Below, piece by piece: positions 52,096-61,506 of a stretch of 64,000 bases of DNA. Positions within the stretch are counted from its first letter, which is position 1. Every line of letters begins with the position of its first letter. The notes under the pieces were generated by a model, which saw only the letters and a program-made list of their open reading frames with translations, had not been told where the DNA came from and searched no databases. Source of the stretch: Shimia sp. SK013. GTDB taxonomy: Bacteria; Pseudomonadota; Alphaproteobacteria; Rhodobacterales; Rhodobacteraceae. The DNA lies in contig NZ_LAJH01000009.1 of NCBI RefSeq assembly GCF_001292625.1, forward strand, positions 372,001 to 436,000. The letters run 5' to 3'. The translations under genes were made by a program, and so were the position numbers.

Positions 52096-53370
52096 TTATA
52101 TGCTTTCGAACTGCGCGCGCTGCTTTGCAGTCCATAGAACGGTGATCTCAAACCCATCTTCCGTTTGGGTCTCACTTTCCACCACGCCCTCTTTGAACAA
52201 CCACGCGCGTCCTTTCCCGTCGGCAAAAGCCAGCGTGAGCTGTTCACGTGTTTTGTCACCAGCCAAAGACTGTCCAATGGCCGCATACATCTCGTCCAAA
52301 CCCTGCCCGCTAACAGCCGACACAGCAAAGATCGCCTCTTCCCGCGCCGCTTTCGCCACCACCGCTTCGCGGTCTTCGCCCGACAGAAGATCAATTTTGT
52401 TCCAGATTTCGATCTGTGGTGTGGCCTCACTCAGCCCAAGCGTCTCAAGGATCGCGGTGACATCTTCTGATTGATGTTGCGTCTCCGGATGGGAAATATC
52501 ACGGACATGCAGCACCAAATCGGCGGCCAAAACCTCTTCCAAGGTTGCGCGGAACGACGCCACCAGCTGCGTAGGCAGATCGCTGATAAATCCCACAGTG
52601 TCGGACAGGATCACTTCAGGCCCGTTGTTGGGCAATTCCACCGCACGCATTGTTGGGTCCAATGTGGCAAACAACATGTCCTTTGCCATCACATCGGCGC
52701 CAGTCACCCGATTGAACAGCGTAGATTTGCCAGCGTTGGTATACCCAACCAGTGCAACAATCGGGAACGGCACCTTCGCGCGCGCCTTGCGATGCAACTC
52801 GCGGGTTTTCACCACCTTGGCCAACTGCCGACGCAAACGCACCAACTGGTCATCAATCGCCCGCCGGTCGGCCTCAATCTGGGTTTCGCCGGGACCACCA
52901 ACAAACCCAAGCCCACCACGTTGGCGTTCAAGGTGGGTCCATGCCCGCACCAATCGCGTGCGCTGATAACTCAGCGCGGCCATCTCGACCTGCAACACGC
53001 CTTCACGCGTGCGCGCCCGATCCGAGAAAATCTCGAGGATCAAACCGGTACGATCAAGAATTTTGACTTTCCACGCTTTTTCAAGATTGCGCTGTTGGAC
53101 TGGGCTGACAGGCCCGTCGATCAGGACCAGTTCAACCTCGTTGGCTTCGAACATCGCGCGAAGCTCTTCAATCTTGCCCGTGCCAAACAACGTGCCGGGC
53201 TGGGCCTTAGACAGCCGCACAGTCGTAGACCCGACGCTTTCCAGGTTCGGCAAAGCAGCCGCAAGAGCGACAGCCTCCTCCAAAGCGGAAGAGGCCTCAC
53301 GCCGATCGCCGGCGCCAGTAATATCGGGATGCAGGACCCAAGCGCGGGTAACCTGCGTTTCATGCTCCAT
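52096..53370 (-). CDS. hflX: GTPase HflX
   Basis: A 424-residue ribosome-associated GTPase that splits or rescues 70S ribosomes under stress. The HflX N-terminal domain (ELVLIDGPVSPVQQRNLEKAW), the coiled linker (GGLGFVGGPGETQIEADRR) and the G domain (G1 GYTNAGKS, G3 DTVGFISDLP, G4 NKIDLL) are complete. The true ATG is 53370, sharing its first base with the hfq stop (TGATG); a TTG one codon upstream is in frame. hfq-hflX coupling is conserved across proteobacteria. Confidence 0.95.
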   Translation of the reverse strand: MEHETQVTRAWVLHPDITGAGDRREASSALEEAVALAAALPNLESVGSTTVRLSKAQPGTLFGTGKIEELRAMFEANEVELVLIDGPVSPVQQRNLEKAWKVKILDRTGLILEIFSDRARTREGVLQVEMAALSYQRTRLVRAWTHLERQRGGLGFVGGPGETQIEADRRAIDDQLVRLRRQLAKVVKTRELHRKARAKVPFPIVALVGYTNAGKSTLFNRVTGADVMAKDMLFATLDPTMRAVELPNNGPEVILSDTVGFISDLPTQLVASFRATLEEVLAADLVLHVRDISHPETQHQSEDVTAILETLGLSEATPQIEIWNKIDLLSGEDREAVVAKAAREEAIFAVSAVSGQGLDEMYAAIGQSLAGDKTREQLTLAFADGKGRAWLFKEGVVESETQTEDGFEITVLWTAKQRAQFESI

Positions 53371-53609
53371 CAAGAGGCGTCTTCACCTTCATAAAGCGAG
53401 ATAGGTTGTGCAGGCATGATGGTCGAGATCGCGTGCTTATAGACCAACTGGCTCTGCCCATCTCGGCGCAGCAACACACAAAAATTATCAAACCAGGTGA
53501 TAACACCCTGAAGTTTGACACCGTTGATCAAAAAGATAGTGACCGGAACTTTGGTTTTCCGGACATGGTTCAAAAATGCGTCTTGAAGATTCTGTCGATC
53601 CGAAGCCAT
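53370..53609 (-). CDS. hfq: RNA chaperone Hfq
   Basis: A 79-residue Sm-like protein that pairs small RNAs with mRNAs. The Sm1 motif ([20 protein letters not shown]) and the Sm2 motif ([12 protein letters not shown]) are typical, with the proximal-face residues QNLQDAFLN at the N-terminus. As in alphaproteobacteria it lacks the long C-terminal tail. AAGG precedes ATG 53609; the upstream open frame is not translated from any good start. It lies 127 bases after trkH on the same strand, with room for its own promoter. Confidence 0.97.
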   Translation of the reverse strand: MASDRQNLQDAFLNHVRKTKVPVTIFLINGVKLQGVITWFDNFCVLLRRDGQSQLVYKHAISTIMPAQPISLYEGEDAS

Positions 53610-53736
53610 TGTGCTTGCCTTTGTTCTTGTGTGTGCATCGGGTGCGGGTAAGTCGTGCGGTCGGAGTATGGAGTGCGATTTTAAGACTTTCCAGCCCAAA
53701 ATGTTCGTTTCGAGCAAGGGCTTGAACCGGATCGCA

Positions 53737-55257
53737 TCATTTCTGCCACAGATCAGGCGACAGAAGCGCGATAATCGCCAAGGTTTCCAGTCGGCCCAAT
53801 ACCATCGCGACGCACAAAATCAGTTTTTTGGCATTGTTAAGGTCGTAAAGTTCAATCGGCACCTCAGGTGCCAGTTGCGTTAGCGGACCTGTCGTGGTCA
53901 ACGCCGAAATCGCGAGGATCAGCGCGTCCTCGAAACTGCTGCCAAACATTGCAAGCGCCACGGTCACTGCAGCCAGTGACATCGCAAACAGCATGAAAAA
54001 CACCCAAGCAATCACCGCGCCCCGCCGCCTGATCCGGCGGGCACCAGCACGACGGTTGCCGACAACAACGGACGGATGCACCAGCCGCTCCATCTCTCCC
54101 AAACCCTGCAAGTAAAGCGCATAGACCCGCAATAGTTTGACCCCTCCGGCCGTGGTGGCCACGCCACCACCAATCAGCGCAAGAGACATCAAAAGGAACC
54201 CGGGTGTCCCAAGTCCCGACCAATTGCGCGCGTCCGCCCATCCCGCGCTCTCAAAACCGGTGGTGGTCAGGAAACTCAAGGTTGTGAAAAGCCCGCCCCA
54301 AGCGGCCAAAAACGCAGACGACCAATCCGCCCCACTCTCCTCACTAAGCGTAAAGCCCCAGTGCCGCAGAAACAGGAAGGTTGGCACGACGACGACAATC
54401 AAAAACCCAAGGCGCAATTCAGGATCGAGCCACAAATTAGAACGTCGCACATTGCCGGTGTCCGCAGAAAATGTCGCCCGCGACAGGGCGAAAAGCAAAA
54501 AGAGAAAGATAATGAGCTCACCGCCGATACCAGACAGGCCCTCAGAAACGCCCCGTGACGCCGTGATCCCACTGGTGGACATCGTCGCCATGGCATACAT
54601 CACCGCATCCAGTGGCCTCTCACCAAGAACCAAAAGCATGACAGCAAGCGCAATGCTCAGCCCAATATAAATCGGCAGAAGCGTTTGCAAACTGCGCAAC
54701 CAGCGTTTCATAGGGTCCGCCCGTTGCATCTGGCCGTACGACGCGCTTGCCTGCCCGGGTTCACCCAACGCCGTGACTTCATATCCGCCCAACGACAAAG
54801 GCGCAAACACAGCGCCTGCCGCCACCCACATCAACAAACCGCCAAACCAGCCCACAAGACCCCGCCACAAGTGAATGGCATCCGACACGGCCTCGGGATG
54901 GCGAATGACACTTGCACCCGTGGTTGTCAGGCTGCTCAGCATCTCAAAATAGGCGTCCACAAAAGTGATAGACCCCATCGCTTCGTAATACGGCAACGCA
55001 AGGATTACCGGCAAAACGGTGAACGCAAAAAACAAAGCGCGCAGATTGTCCACTGTGCGTGTTCTGCGCTGGGTTCCTGCCAGCGCCAGCGCGATCATGC
55101 CGCTGACAAACAGCACCAGCAAACCGCTGTAAAAGAACATCCTCGCAAAGAAATGAAAGTCCTGAACAGACGCAACAATCGCTGGCACAAACATGGCCGC
55201 ACCGGATGCGGCAACGATGTAAAGAAACAGCGGCAGTTTAAGATCGCGCGTGCTCAT
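53737..55257 (-). CDS. trkH: TrkH potassium transporter
   Basis: A 506-residue K+ translocating subunit with about ten to twelve hydrophobic segments arranged in MPM repeats. Selectivity-filter-like loops include [46 protein letters not shown] and [15 protein letters not shown]. Start ATG 55257 ([11 protein letters not shown]) lies four bases after the trkA stop, so trkA-trkH are co-translated; the longer frame to 55311 overlaps trkA and is unlikely. It works with the TrkA regulatory ring. Confidence 0.93.
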   Translation of the reverse strand: MSTRDLKLPLFLYIVAASGAAMFVPAIVASVQDFHFFARMFFYSGLLVLFVSGMIALALAGTQRRTRTVDNLRALFFAFTVLPVILALPYYEAMGSITFVDAYFEMLSSLTTTGASVIRHPEAVSDAIHLWRGLVGWFGGLLMWVAAGAVFAPLSLGGYEVTALGEPGQASASYGQMQRADPMKRWLRSLQTLLPIYIGLSIALAVMLLVLGERPLDAVMYAMATMSTSGITASRGVSEGLSGIGGELIIFLFLLFALSRATFSADTGNVRRSNLWLDPELRLGFLIVVVVPTFLFLRHWGFTLSEESGADWSSAFLAAWGGLFTTLSFLTTTGFESAGWADARNWSGLGTPGFLLMSLALIGGGVATTAGGVKLLRVYALYLQGLGEMERLVHPSVVVGNRRAGARRIRRRGAVIAWVFFMLFAMSLAAVTVALAMFGSSFEDALILAISALTTTGPLTQLAPEVPIELYDLNNAKKLILCVAMVLGRLETLAIIALLSPDLWQK

Positions 55258-55261
55258 AACG

Positions 55262-56638
55262 TCAGAAGAAATCGATCGACACCTGAAGGAGCCGCTCGAC
55301 TTCAGGAACATCCGCAGAAAGACTGAATACCGCGATCACATCGCCCTCTTCGATGCGTATGCCGCCACGGGGCTTGTGCACTTCGTTTCCTTTAAGGATT
55401 GCCCCGATCAAAACCCCTTCCGGAAAATCAATGTCGCGCAACAGTTGACCAGCAATCGGCGACGTTGAAAGCACTTCGGCCTCGATGATCTCCGCTTCAG
55501 CATCGCCAACCGAATAGACTGATTTCACCCGACCGTGCCGAATATGACGCAAAATCGAGCTTACGGTTGTGGCACGGGGATTGATGAATGCATCAATGTC
55601 CAATGGCTGCATCAAGGGAGTCAGCGTTGGATCGTTGATTAAGGCAATGGCCAGCGGACACCCCGCCGATTTTGCCCGCACCGACGCCAGCATATTGGTT
55701 TTGTCATCGTCAGTCACTGCCAGCACCGCATCAGCGCGTTCCACACCGGCCTCAGCCAACAATGCACCGTCCAAACCGTCGCCATTCAAAACAATTGTAC
55801 GCTCCAGCTTCTCAGCCGCTTTTTCAGCCGTCGCACGATTGCGCTCAATCACCTTTGTACGCACCCGATTGACTTGACTTTCCAGGCGCTGTGCCACCAT
55901 CAGACCAACATTGCCACCGCCGATGATAATTGCACGATCCTGTTTTTTCTGGGTCTTGCCAAAGACCTCCATCGTGCGCGCCACATCCTCGGCAAAGGTA
56001 AAGACGTAAATCTCATCGCCAACAAAAAGCTGGTCTCCGGGTTCCGGGGCAAACAGGCGGCCATGACGCCGAACGCCCACAACAACCGCGCGCAGTGTCG
56101 AAAACAGATCTGTCAGCTGCCGCAGCGGCGTGTTCACCACAGGGCAGTCTTCCTCAAGCCGGATGCCAAGCATCTGCGCCTTGCCTTTGAAAAACATCTC
56201 TGTGTCAAACGCGCGCGGTGCGCTAAATCGCTTAAGAGCCGCTTCAGCCACCTCAAGTTCCGGAGAAATCACGACATCAATTGGCATGTGATCCCGCCGG
56301 TAAAGGTCTGAATAGACGGCACTCAAATAAGACCGGCTGCGCAGACGCGCAATCTTGCGTGGCACAGCAAAAACCGAATGGGCCACTTGGCACGTGACCA
56401 TGTTTACCTCGTCCGAATAGGTGGCCGCGATCACCATATCGGCGTCGCGCGCGCCGGCCCGATCCAGAACTTCAGGGTAACTTGCAAAGCCTGCAATGCC
56501 TTGTACGTCAAGCGTATCAGTGGCGCGGCGAACCAGCTCGGGGTTGCTGTCCACCACCGTCACATCGTTGTTTTCACCTGACAAATGGCGGGCGATCTGC
56601 CACCCGACCTGCCCGGCCCCACAGATTATGACCTTCAT
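55262..56638 (-). CDS. trkA: Trk potassium uptake regulatory protein TrkA
   Basis: A 458-residue cytosolic gating subunit made of two TrkA-N/TrkA-C pairs. Rossmann motifs GAGQVGWQIARHLSG (residues 6-20) and IGGGNVGLMVAQRLE (about 237-251) are each followed by an RCK-C domain. NAD+/ATP binding to the ring gates TrkH. GGGGAAAACTC before ATG 56638 supports the start. The gene heads the trkA-trkH-hfq-hflX cluster. Confidence 0.95.
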   Translation of the reverse strand: MKVIICGAGQVGWQIARHLSGENNDVTVVDSNPELVRRATDTLDVQGIAGFASYPEVLDRAGARDADMVIAATYSDEVNMVTCQVAHSVFAVPRKIARLRSRSYLSAVYSDLYRRDHMPIDVVISPELEVAEAALKRFSAPRAFDTEMFFKGKAQMLGIRLEEDCPVVNTPLRQLTDLFSTLRAVVVGVRRHGRLFAPEPGDQLFVGDEIYVFTFAEDVARTMEVFGKTQKKQDRAIIIGGGNVGLMVAQRLESQVNRVRTKVIERNRATAEKAAEKLERTIVLNGDGLDGALLAEAGVERADAVLAVTDDDKTNMLASVRAKSAGCPLAIALINDPTLTPLMQPLDIDAFINPRATTVSSILRHIRHGRVKSVYSVGDAEAEIIEAEVLSTSPIAGQLLRDIDFPEGVLIGAILKGNEVHKPRGGIRIEEGDVIAVFSLSADVPEVERLLQVSIDFF

Positions 56639-56759
56639 GAGTTTTCCCCGTCGGCTTTGCGTCAAGAGATGACAGATGCCAATAGCCGCGTCAAACACTA
56701 CCATTGACCTTTACGCATGGTTCAGGCTTTCTTTTAGAGTGTTATCAGGGGGTTCCGTT

Positions 56760-57233
56760 ATGTTGAGATCAATCAGCACTGTTTTGGTCTTTGGGGTCGC
56801 GCTAAGCGCCTGCGCGCCAACCTCTTACGTCAGTTACTCCAAGTCCGGTGCATCCGGTGACACCACCACGCGCACCTTCGCGCAATGCCGACAAGAGGCC
56901 AACGGCCTGTTCCCCGCCGCTGTGTTTACCGAATCCACCCCCGGTTTTGGCGGCTATGGCAGCATTTATACCGGCGGGTATGGCGGAGGCTTTGGCGGCA
57001 GCTATGTTCAGGCCCGAGACGCCAACGCACCCTTACGAGCCCAACATCTCAGCGACTGTATGACCCTTCAGGGCTATCGACAGGTGGTGCATCCGATCTG
57101 CACGACGCAGCAATTGAGCGGAAGACAATACCAGACCGTCGCGCGCCCACCCACTGGCGGGTCTCCCAACATCTGCGCGGTGCGAACGGAAAACCGCACG
57201 ACGGTTTTGATCGACCTCAACAAACCGCTTTGA
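56760..57233 (+). CDS. Small lipoprotein A of a tandem pair (unknown function)
   Basis: A 157-residue predicted lipoprotein: signal peptide MLRSISTVLVFGVALSAC with lipobox ALSAC and acylated Cys18. The body contains a Gly-rich stretch (GGYGSIYTGGYGGGFGGS), then DCMTLQGYRQV and HPICTTQQLSGR. It ends NICAVRTENRTTVLIDLNKPL. GGGGG precedes ATG 56760. I recognise no family. The C-terminal block NIC-x2-RT-x5-VL-DL-KP is shared with the next gene, 13 bases downstream, so the two are diverged tandem duplicates. They sit between ntrX and trkA, oppositely oriented to both. Confidence 0.7.
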   Translation: MLRSISTVLVFGVALSACAPTSYVSYSKSGASGDTTTRTFAQCRQEANGLFPAAVFTESTPGFGGYGSIYTGGYGGGFGGSYVQARDANAPLRAQHLSDCMTLQGYRQVVHPICTTQQLSGRQYQTVARPPTGGSPNICAVRTENRTTVLIDLNKPL

Positions 57234-57246
57234 AAGGACTGCCGTT

Positions 57247-57678
57247 ATGAAACGTATCGCGTTTGCCTGCTTGATATTGACGCTGGTCGTTGGCTGCACG
57301 GACTTTCGCCAGATGTACAAACCGGGGGTCACCCGCACTCAGCTCAACATTGATCAGGGCGCGTGCAATTCAGATGCTGCCGCGCGATACCCACCTCGAA
57401 TTGTTACCGATTGGGTGCCAGTTTTTAACGGTGATGGCCAAGTCATCAGCCACCGTGTGGAGCAATATGACATCAACGAAGCCCGCCGCCGCGAAGGCGC
57501 GCGCAGTTGTATGATCGCGGGCGGCTATGAATGGGCCACGATCCCATTTTGCAAAGAAGAGCAAATTGCGGGCCGCTCGTTCGCCCCGATCTCGACATTG
57601 CCAGCGCTGTCGACCAACATCTGTGGCCTGCGCACCGATAGCGGTCGCGTGCTGGTCGACCTAAGCAAGCCAATCTAG
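57247..57678 (+). CDS. Small lipoprotein B of a tandem pair (unknown function)
   Basis: A 143-residue predicted lipoprotein: MKRIAFACLILTLVVGC with lipobox LVVGC and Cys17. Conserved features relative to its neighbour are ARSCMIAGGYEWATIPFC in the middle, a GRSF segment and the C-terminal NICGLRTDSGRVLVDLSKPI. Two further Cys flank the middle block at about the same spacing as in lipoprotein A, suggesting the same disulfide. It lacks the Gly-rich segment of A. Probably co-transcribed with A; it converges on ntrX. Function unknown. Confidence 0.72.
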   Translation: MKRIAFACLILTLVVGCTDFRQMYKPGVTRTQLNIDQGACNSDAAARYPPRIVTDWVPVFNGDGQVISHRVEQYDINEARRREGARSCMIAGGYEWATIPFCKEEQIAGRSFAPISTLPALSTNICGLRTDSGRVLVDLSKPI

Positions 57679-57712
57679 GCGCTGACCGCCTGTCGCTGCC
57701 CTGCACCGACCG

Positions 57713-59143
57713 TCAGATCGCTTGGCGCGTGTCCTCGTCGGTGTCGTCCTCGTCAGACACGCGCGCGACCCGTGCACCCGCCTTGTTTGAGGTGACCACA
57801 CCCAGTGATTTGAGTTTGCGGTGCAGCGCGCTGCGCTCCATGCCGACAAAACTGGCGGTGCGGCTGATGTTGCCGCCAAACCGATTGATTTGGGTCAACA
57901 GGTACTCACGCTCAAACGCCTCACGCGCCTCACGCAGCGGCAAAGTCGCCAAAGCGCCAGACAGCACAACTCGGCCTTCCTCTTCGCTTGCACCGCCTTC
58001 GTCAGGCAATTCACCGGCCTCAATGGCATCACTGGAGTCGCCCAATATCAGAACTCTCTCGATCAAATTCTTCAGCTGGCGCACATTTCCCGGCCAAACC
58101 ATTGTCTGCATCAAAGCAATCGCGTCATCGCTCAAGTCCCGCAAAGGCAGCCCCTGTTGTTCATGAAAGCTCGCGATAAAATGCGACACCAAGGCCGGAA
58201 TATCCTCGCGCCTTTCTTCAAGCGACGGCACAGCAATCGGCACGACATTCAGCCTGTGAAACAGCTCTTGCCGGAATGTGCCCGCCTCGATTTCTGCCTG
58301 TAAATCCTTGTTCGTAGACGATATTACCCGCAAGTCGACTTTGACTTTTTCAGACCCGCCGACCCGTTGAAATTGCTGATCGACAAGCACGCGTAAAATT
58401 TTCGACTGCGCCGCAAGCGGCATATCCGACACCTCATCAAAATAAATGATGCCGCCATTCGCCTGCTCTAGCAATCCAGGGTCTACACCGCGCTCAGCGC
58501 TTTCGCGACCGAACAACATGTCTTCCACCCGGTCCGGCTCCATGCCTGCGCAGTTAACCGTGACAAACGGCGCCGCCGCGCGATTGGAATTGGTGTGGAT
58601 ATAGCGCGCTGCCACGTCTTTGCCGCCGCCTGCGGGACCGGTCAGCATCACCCGACCATTTGAGCGGGTGACCTTGTCCAATTGGCCAACCATCGCCTTA
58701 AAGGCCGCGCTTTCGCCAATCAGATCCGCTGGTGTGCCGTCCTGCCGTTTCAACTCGGTGTTCTCGCGTCGCAATCGGCTTGTTTCCATTGCGCGCCGGA
58801 TGACCACCATCAGTTGGTCAATATTGAAAGGTTTTTCGATAAAGTCGTATGCGCCTTGCTTGATCGCTGCGACGGCAATCTCGATATTGCCGTGTCCTGA
58901 AATGATCACCACAGGCACCTCAGGATAATCATGTTTGACCGCCTTCAGGATGTCGATGCCATCCATATTGCTGTCCTTGAGCCAGATATCGAGGATCATC
59001 AGCGCCGGCTGCATCTCATTAACAGCTTTCATTGCGTCGTCGGAGTTTCCGGCCTTGCGCGTCGTAAAACCCTCGTCTTCCAGAATGTCGGAAATCAACT
59101 CGCGAATATCGCGCTCGTCGTCCACAATCAGAATGTCACTCAT
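57713..59143 (-). CDS. ntrX: Nitrogen response regulator NtrX, without GAFTGA loop
   Basis: A 476-residue response regulator partnered with NtrY. The receiver has VDDERDIRELI and phospho-acceptor Asp in ILDIWLKDSNMDG. The AAA+ domain has Walker A GPAGGGKD and Walker B IIYFDEVSDM. The segment between reads DMLFGRESAERGVDPGLLEQ in place of the usual GAFTGA-containing loop, so activation of sigma-54 is not expected. The Fis-type helix-turn-helix (ISRTASFVGMERSALHRKLK) is intact, followed by an acidic C-terminus. The start overlaps the ntrY stop by four bases. Confidence 0.92.
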   Translation of the reverse strand: MSDILIVDDERDIRELISDILEDEGFTTRKAGNSDDAMKAVNEMQPALMILDIWLKDSNMDGIDILKAVKHDYPEVPVVIISGHGNIEIAVAAIKQGAYDFIEKPFNIDQLMVVIRRAMETSRLRRENTELKRQDGTPADLIGESAAFKAMVGQLDKVTRSNGRVMLTGPAGGGKDVAARYIHTNSNRAAAPFVTVNCAGMEPDRVEDMLFGRESAERGVDPGLLEQANGGIIYFDEVSDMPLAAQSKILRVLVDQQFQRVGGSEKVKVDLRVISSTNKDLQAEIEAGTFRQELFHRLNVVPIAVPSLEERREDIPALVSHFIASFHEQQGLPLRDLSDDAIALMQTMVWPGNVRQLKNLIERVLILGDSSDAIEAGELPDEGGASEEEGRVVLSGALATLPLREAREAFEREYLLTQINRFGGNISRTASFVGMERSALHRKLKSLGVVTSNKAGARVARVSDEDDTDEDTRQAI

Positions 59144-61407
59144 ACTGCCAACTCACCTTTCTTCTTATCTTTACCCGCATTAGATCCGGTCTTGCGGATC
59201 GGCAAAGTGATCTTCGCCATCGCGCCTGCGTGGGAATTTTGCTCAAATTCCGGCGCATCCAGCAATTCAAGCTGGCCGCCGTGTTCTTCGATGATCTTCT
59301 TAACAATCGGCAAGCCCAGGCCCGTGCCTTTGTCTCGTGTTGTCACGTAAGGCTCAAACAACCGCGCGCGATCGGCTGGCAAGCCGATCCCGTTATCCGC
59401 TATCGTGATCACTGCCGCGTCGCTATCCACTGAAAATGCCACGTGAATCTCCGGCGTCACCACCAGTCCAGGGTCTTTTTCCTGTAGACTTTCAATGGCT
59501 TCACCGGCGTTTTTGATCAAGTTGGTCAACGCCTGCGTGATCATGGTGTCGTCAAGTTCCACAATCACCGCCGCATCAGGAATATCGTTGCGGAAAGTCA
59601 CGTCTGGTTGACCCGTCTCCTGCAACAACAGCACAGCCTCAACCAATTCAGTCAGGTCCACATCTTTGCGGTCTGGCTCAGGCATACGGGCAAATTTGGA
59701 AAACTCATCCACAATGCGCCGCAGATCGTTGGTTTGGCGCACAATCACGTCGGTCATCTGTTCCAGCGTGGCACGATCTTCCCCCACCTTCGAGGCAAAC
59801 TTACGTTTGATCCGTTCCGCGCTCAACTGAATAGGAGTCAGCGGGTTCTTGATTTCATGCGCAATGCGCCGTGCAACGTCACCCCATGCGGCCATGCGTT
59901 GAGCCGACACCAGATCGGTAACGTCATCAAACGCCACCACATATCCTTCGAGCGATCCGTCCTCGCGGCGGCGCGTCGCCATACGCACCAACAGGTTTTC
60001 CAACCGACCACTGCGGGTGACCTTTATTTCCTGCTGCGCGACTTCACGCCCACTGTCCTTTAGGTCTAGCAACAACGCCCCAAACTCAGGAACCGCAACC
60101 GCCAGAACCACGTCCTGTTGATCATCAGACCATTCCAGCAGCCGCTGTGCCGATCGGTTCACAAAGGCCACGCGCCCCTCGCCGTCCAGACCAACAACCC
60201 CTGACGTCACAGAACTCAACACGCTGTCAAACATCCGTCGCCGCCGTTCGATCTGACGCGTGCTGTCCAGCAGAGTTTCGCGCTGCGCTTTCAATTGTTT
60301 GGTCATCTGGTTGAAATACCGACCCAACATCGCAATCTCGTCATCACCGTCTTCTTCCAGAACCTGAACATCCAGATCCCCCGCGCCAACGCGCTGCGCA
60401 GCACCAGTCAGGCGCCCGACAGGGCGCGACAAACGCTCGGCAAACCACATGCCCATCCAAATGGCCGCTAAAATCAGGATCAACGCAAATCCAATATAAA
60501 TGAGGCCAAATTCAAACAGAACCCGCCCGCGCTCGCTCTCCAATTGCTCGTAAAGCTTCGCGGTTTCCCGCGTTTCGTCTAGCAGATGGAAAATCTCGGC
60601 ATCTACTTCGCGGCTCACATAAAGAAACAGGTCGGTAAAAGCATCAAGACGGACCAAGGCCCGCAACTCCCCGTTTTCCAGATCACGAACGATTTCCAAT
60701 CCGGTGTTGGCCGCTGCCTGAAATGTTTCACGATCTGGTTCGTCATAGCCAAACAAATAAGACCGTTCTCCGCGTGCACGGATTTCCCCAGTCCCATCAA
60801 TGACATACGCTTCACTTAAACCACGCTGGATCTGGCTCTGCCCATTGGTCAAAACCACCCTCAGGTCGCCTTCATCCATCACGAAAGTGCGCCTGCGATT
60901 TTCGTCCAGAAACTCCGCCAGGGCCTGCGCATCCGCCTCAAGGTCGATCACATGTTCCGCTTCATAAGCCTGCGCAGCCGCAACGGAATTGCCAATCACC
61001 TGACGCACCCGGTCGCTGAACCAGCCTTCCAGACCGATATTTACGGTGAGACCTGCAAAGACCGCCACGGTCACCGCCGGCACAAGCGCAAGCACCGCAA
61101 ACGCACCCGTAAGGCGCAGGTGCAACCGTGATCCGGCCGATTTTGCCCGCCGCGACGAGATCACACTGGCAACGCGGCGCAACACCAACGCCGCCACGAC
61201 CAGCACGTAGACCAAATCTGCCAACAAGATTGAGCGCAACGCTCCTGACGAAGCACCCAACGCAAATGGGCCCATCGCTAAAAACGTACTCAGGGCCAAA
61301 GCTGGTCCCAAAACAACCAACGCCAACGTTGCGACATTCTGGACACGCCTTAGGCGCCGCAAACGTTGAAATCTAACCCACCGCGTGGTTTCAGTCCGGC
61401 TAAACAC
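59140..61407 (-). CDS. ntrY: Nitrogen/redox sensor histidine kinase NtrY
   Basis: A 755-residue membrane kinase. N-terminal hydrophobic segments at about 27-45, 60-80 and 100-125 are followed by an extracytoplasmic region, another helix near 300-320, a HAMP domain (RPVGRLTGAAQRVGAGDLDV), a PAS domain, then HisKA ([20 protein letters not shown]) and HATPase_c (GLGLPIVKKIIEEHGG). It phosphorylates NtrX. The start is GTG 61407 with GAGG about eight bases upstream. It lies about 100 bases after ntrC. Confidence 0.92.
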   Translation of the reverse strand: MFSRTETTRWVRFQRLRRLRRVQNVATLALVVLGPALALSTFLAMGPFALGASSGALRSILLADLVYVLVVAALVLRRVASVISSRRAKSAGSRLHLRLTGAFAVLALVPAVTVAVFAGLTVNIGLEGWFSDRVRQVIGNSVAAAQAYEAEHVIDLEADAQALAEFLDENRRRTFVMDEGDLRVVLTNGQSQIQRGLSEAYVIDGTGEIRARGERSYLFGYDEPDRETFQAAANTGLEIVRDLENGELRALVRLDAFTDLFLYVSREVDAEIFHLLDETRETAKLYEQLESERGRVLFEFGLIYIGFALILILAAIWMGMWFAERLSRPVGRLTGAAQRVGAGDLDVQVLEEDGDDEIAMLGRYFNQMTKQLKAQRETLLDSTRQIERRRRMFDSVLSSVTSGVVGLDGEGRVAFVNRSAQRLLEWSDDQQDVVLAVAVPEFGALLLDLKDSGREVAQQEIKVTRSGRLENLLVRMATRRREDGSLEGYVVAFDDVTDLVSAQRMAAWGDVARRIAHEIKNPLTPIQLSAERIKRKFASKVGEDRATLEQMTDVIVRQTNDLRRIVDEFSKFARMPEPDRKDVDLTELVEAVLLLQETGQPDVTFRNDIPDAAVIVELDDTMITQALTNLIKNAGEAIESLQEKDPGLVVTPEIHVAFSVDSDAAVITIADNGIGLPADRARLFEPYVTTRDKGTGLGLPIVKKIIEEHGGQLELLDAPEFEQNSHAGAMAKITLPIRKTGSNAGKDKKKGELAV

Positions 61408-61506
61408 CCGACGACCTCAATTGATATAGTGTCGACGAAGCAACACACCGCCATATTATGTGTGATCAATGACCTGCGGCCAAAACATCACGGTTATGTG
61501 GCCTAT

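Noticed and set aside
61408-61506. Possible promoter or hairpin between ntrC and ntrY
   Set aside because: Only weak interrupted inverted repeats and no convincing -35/-10 pair.
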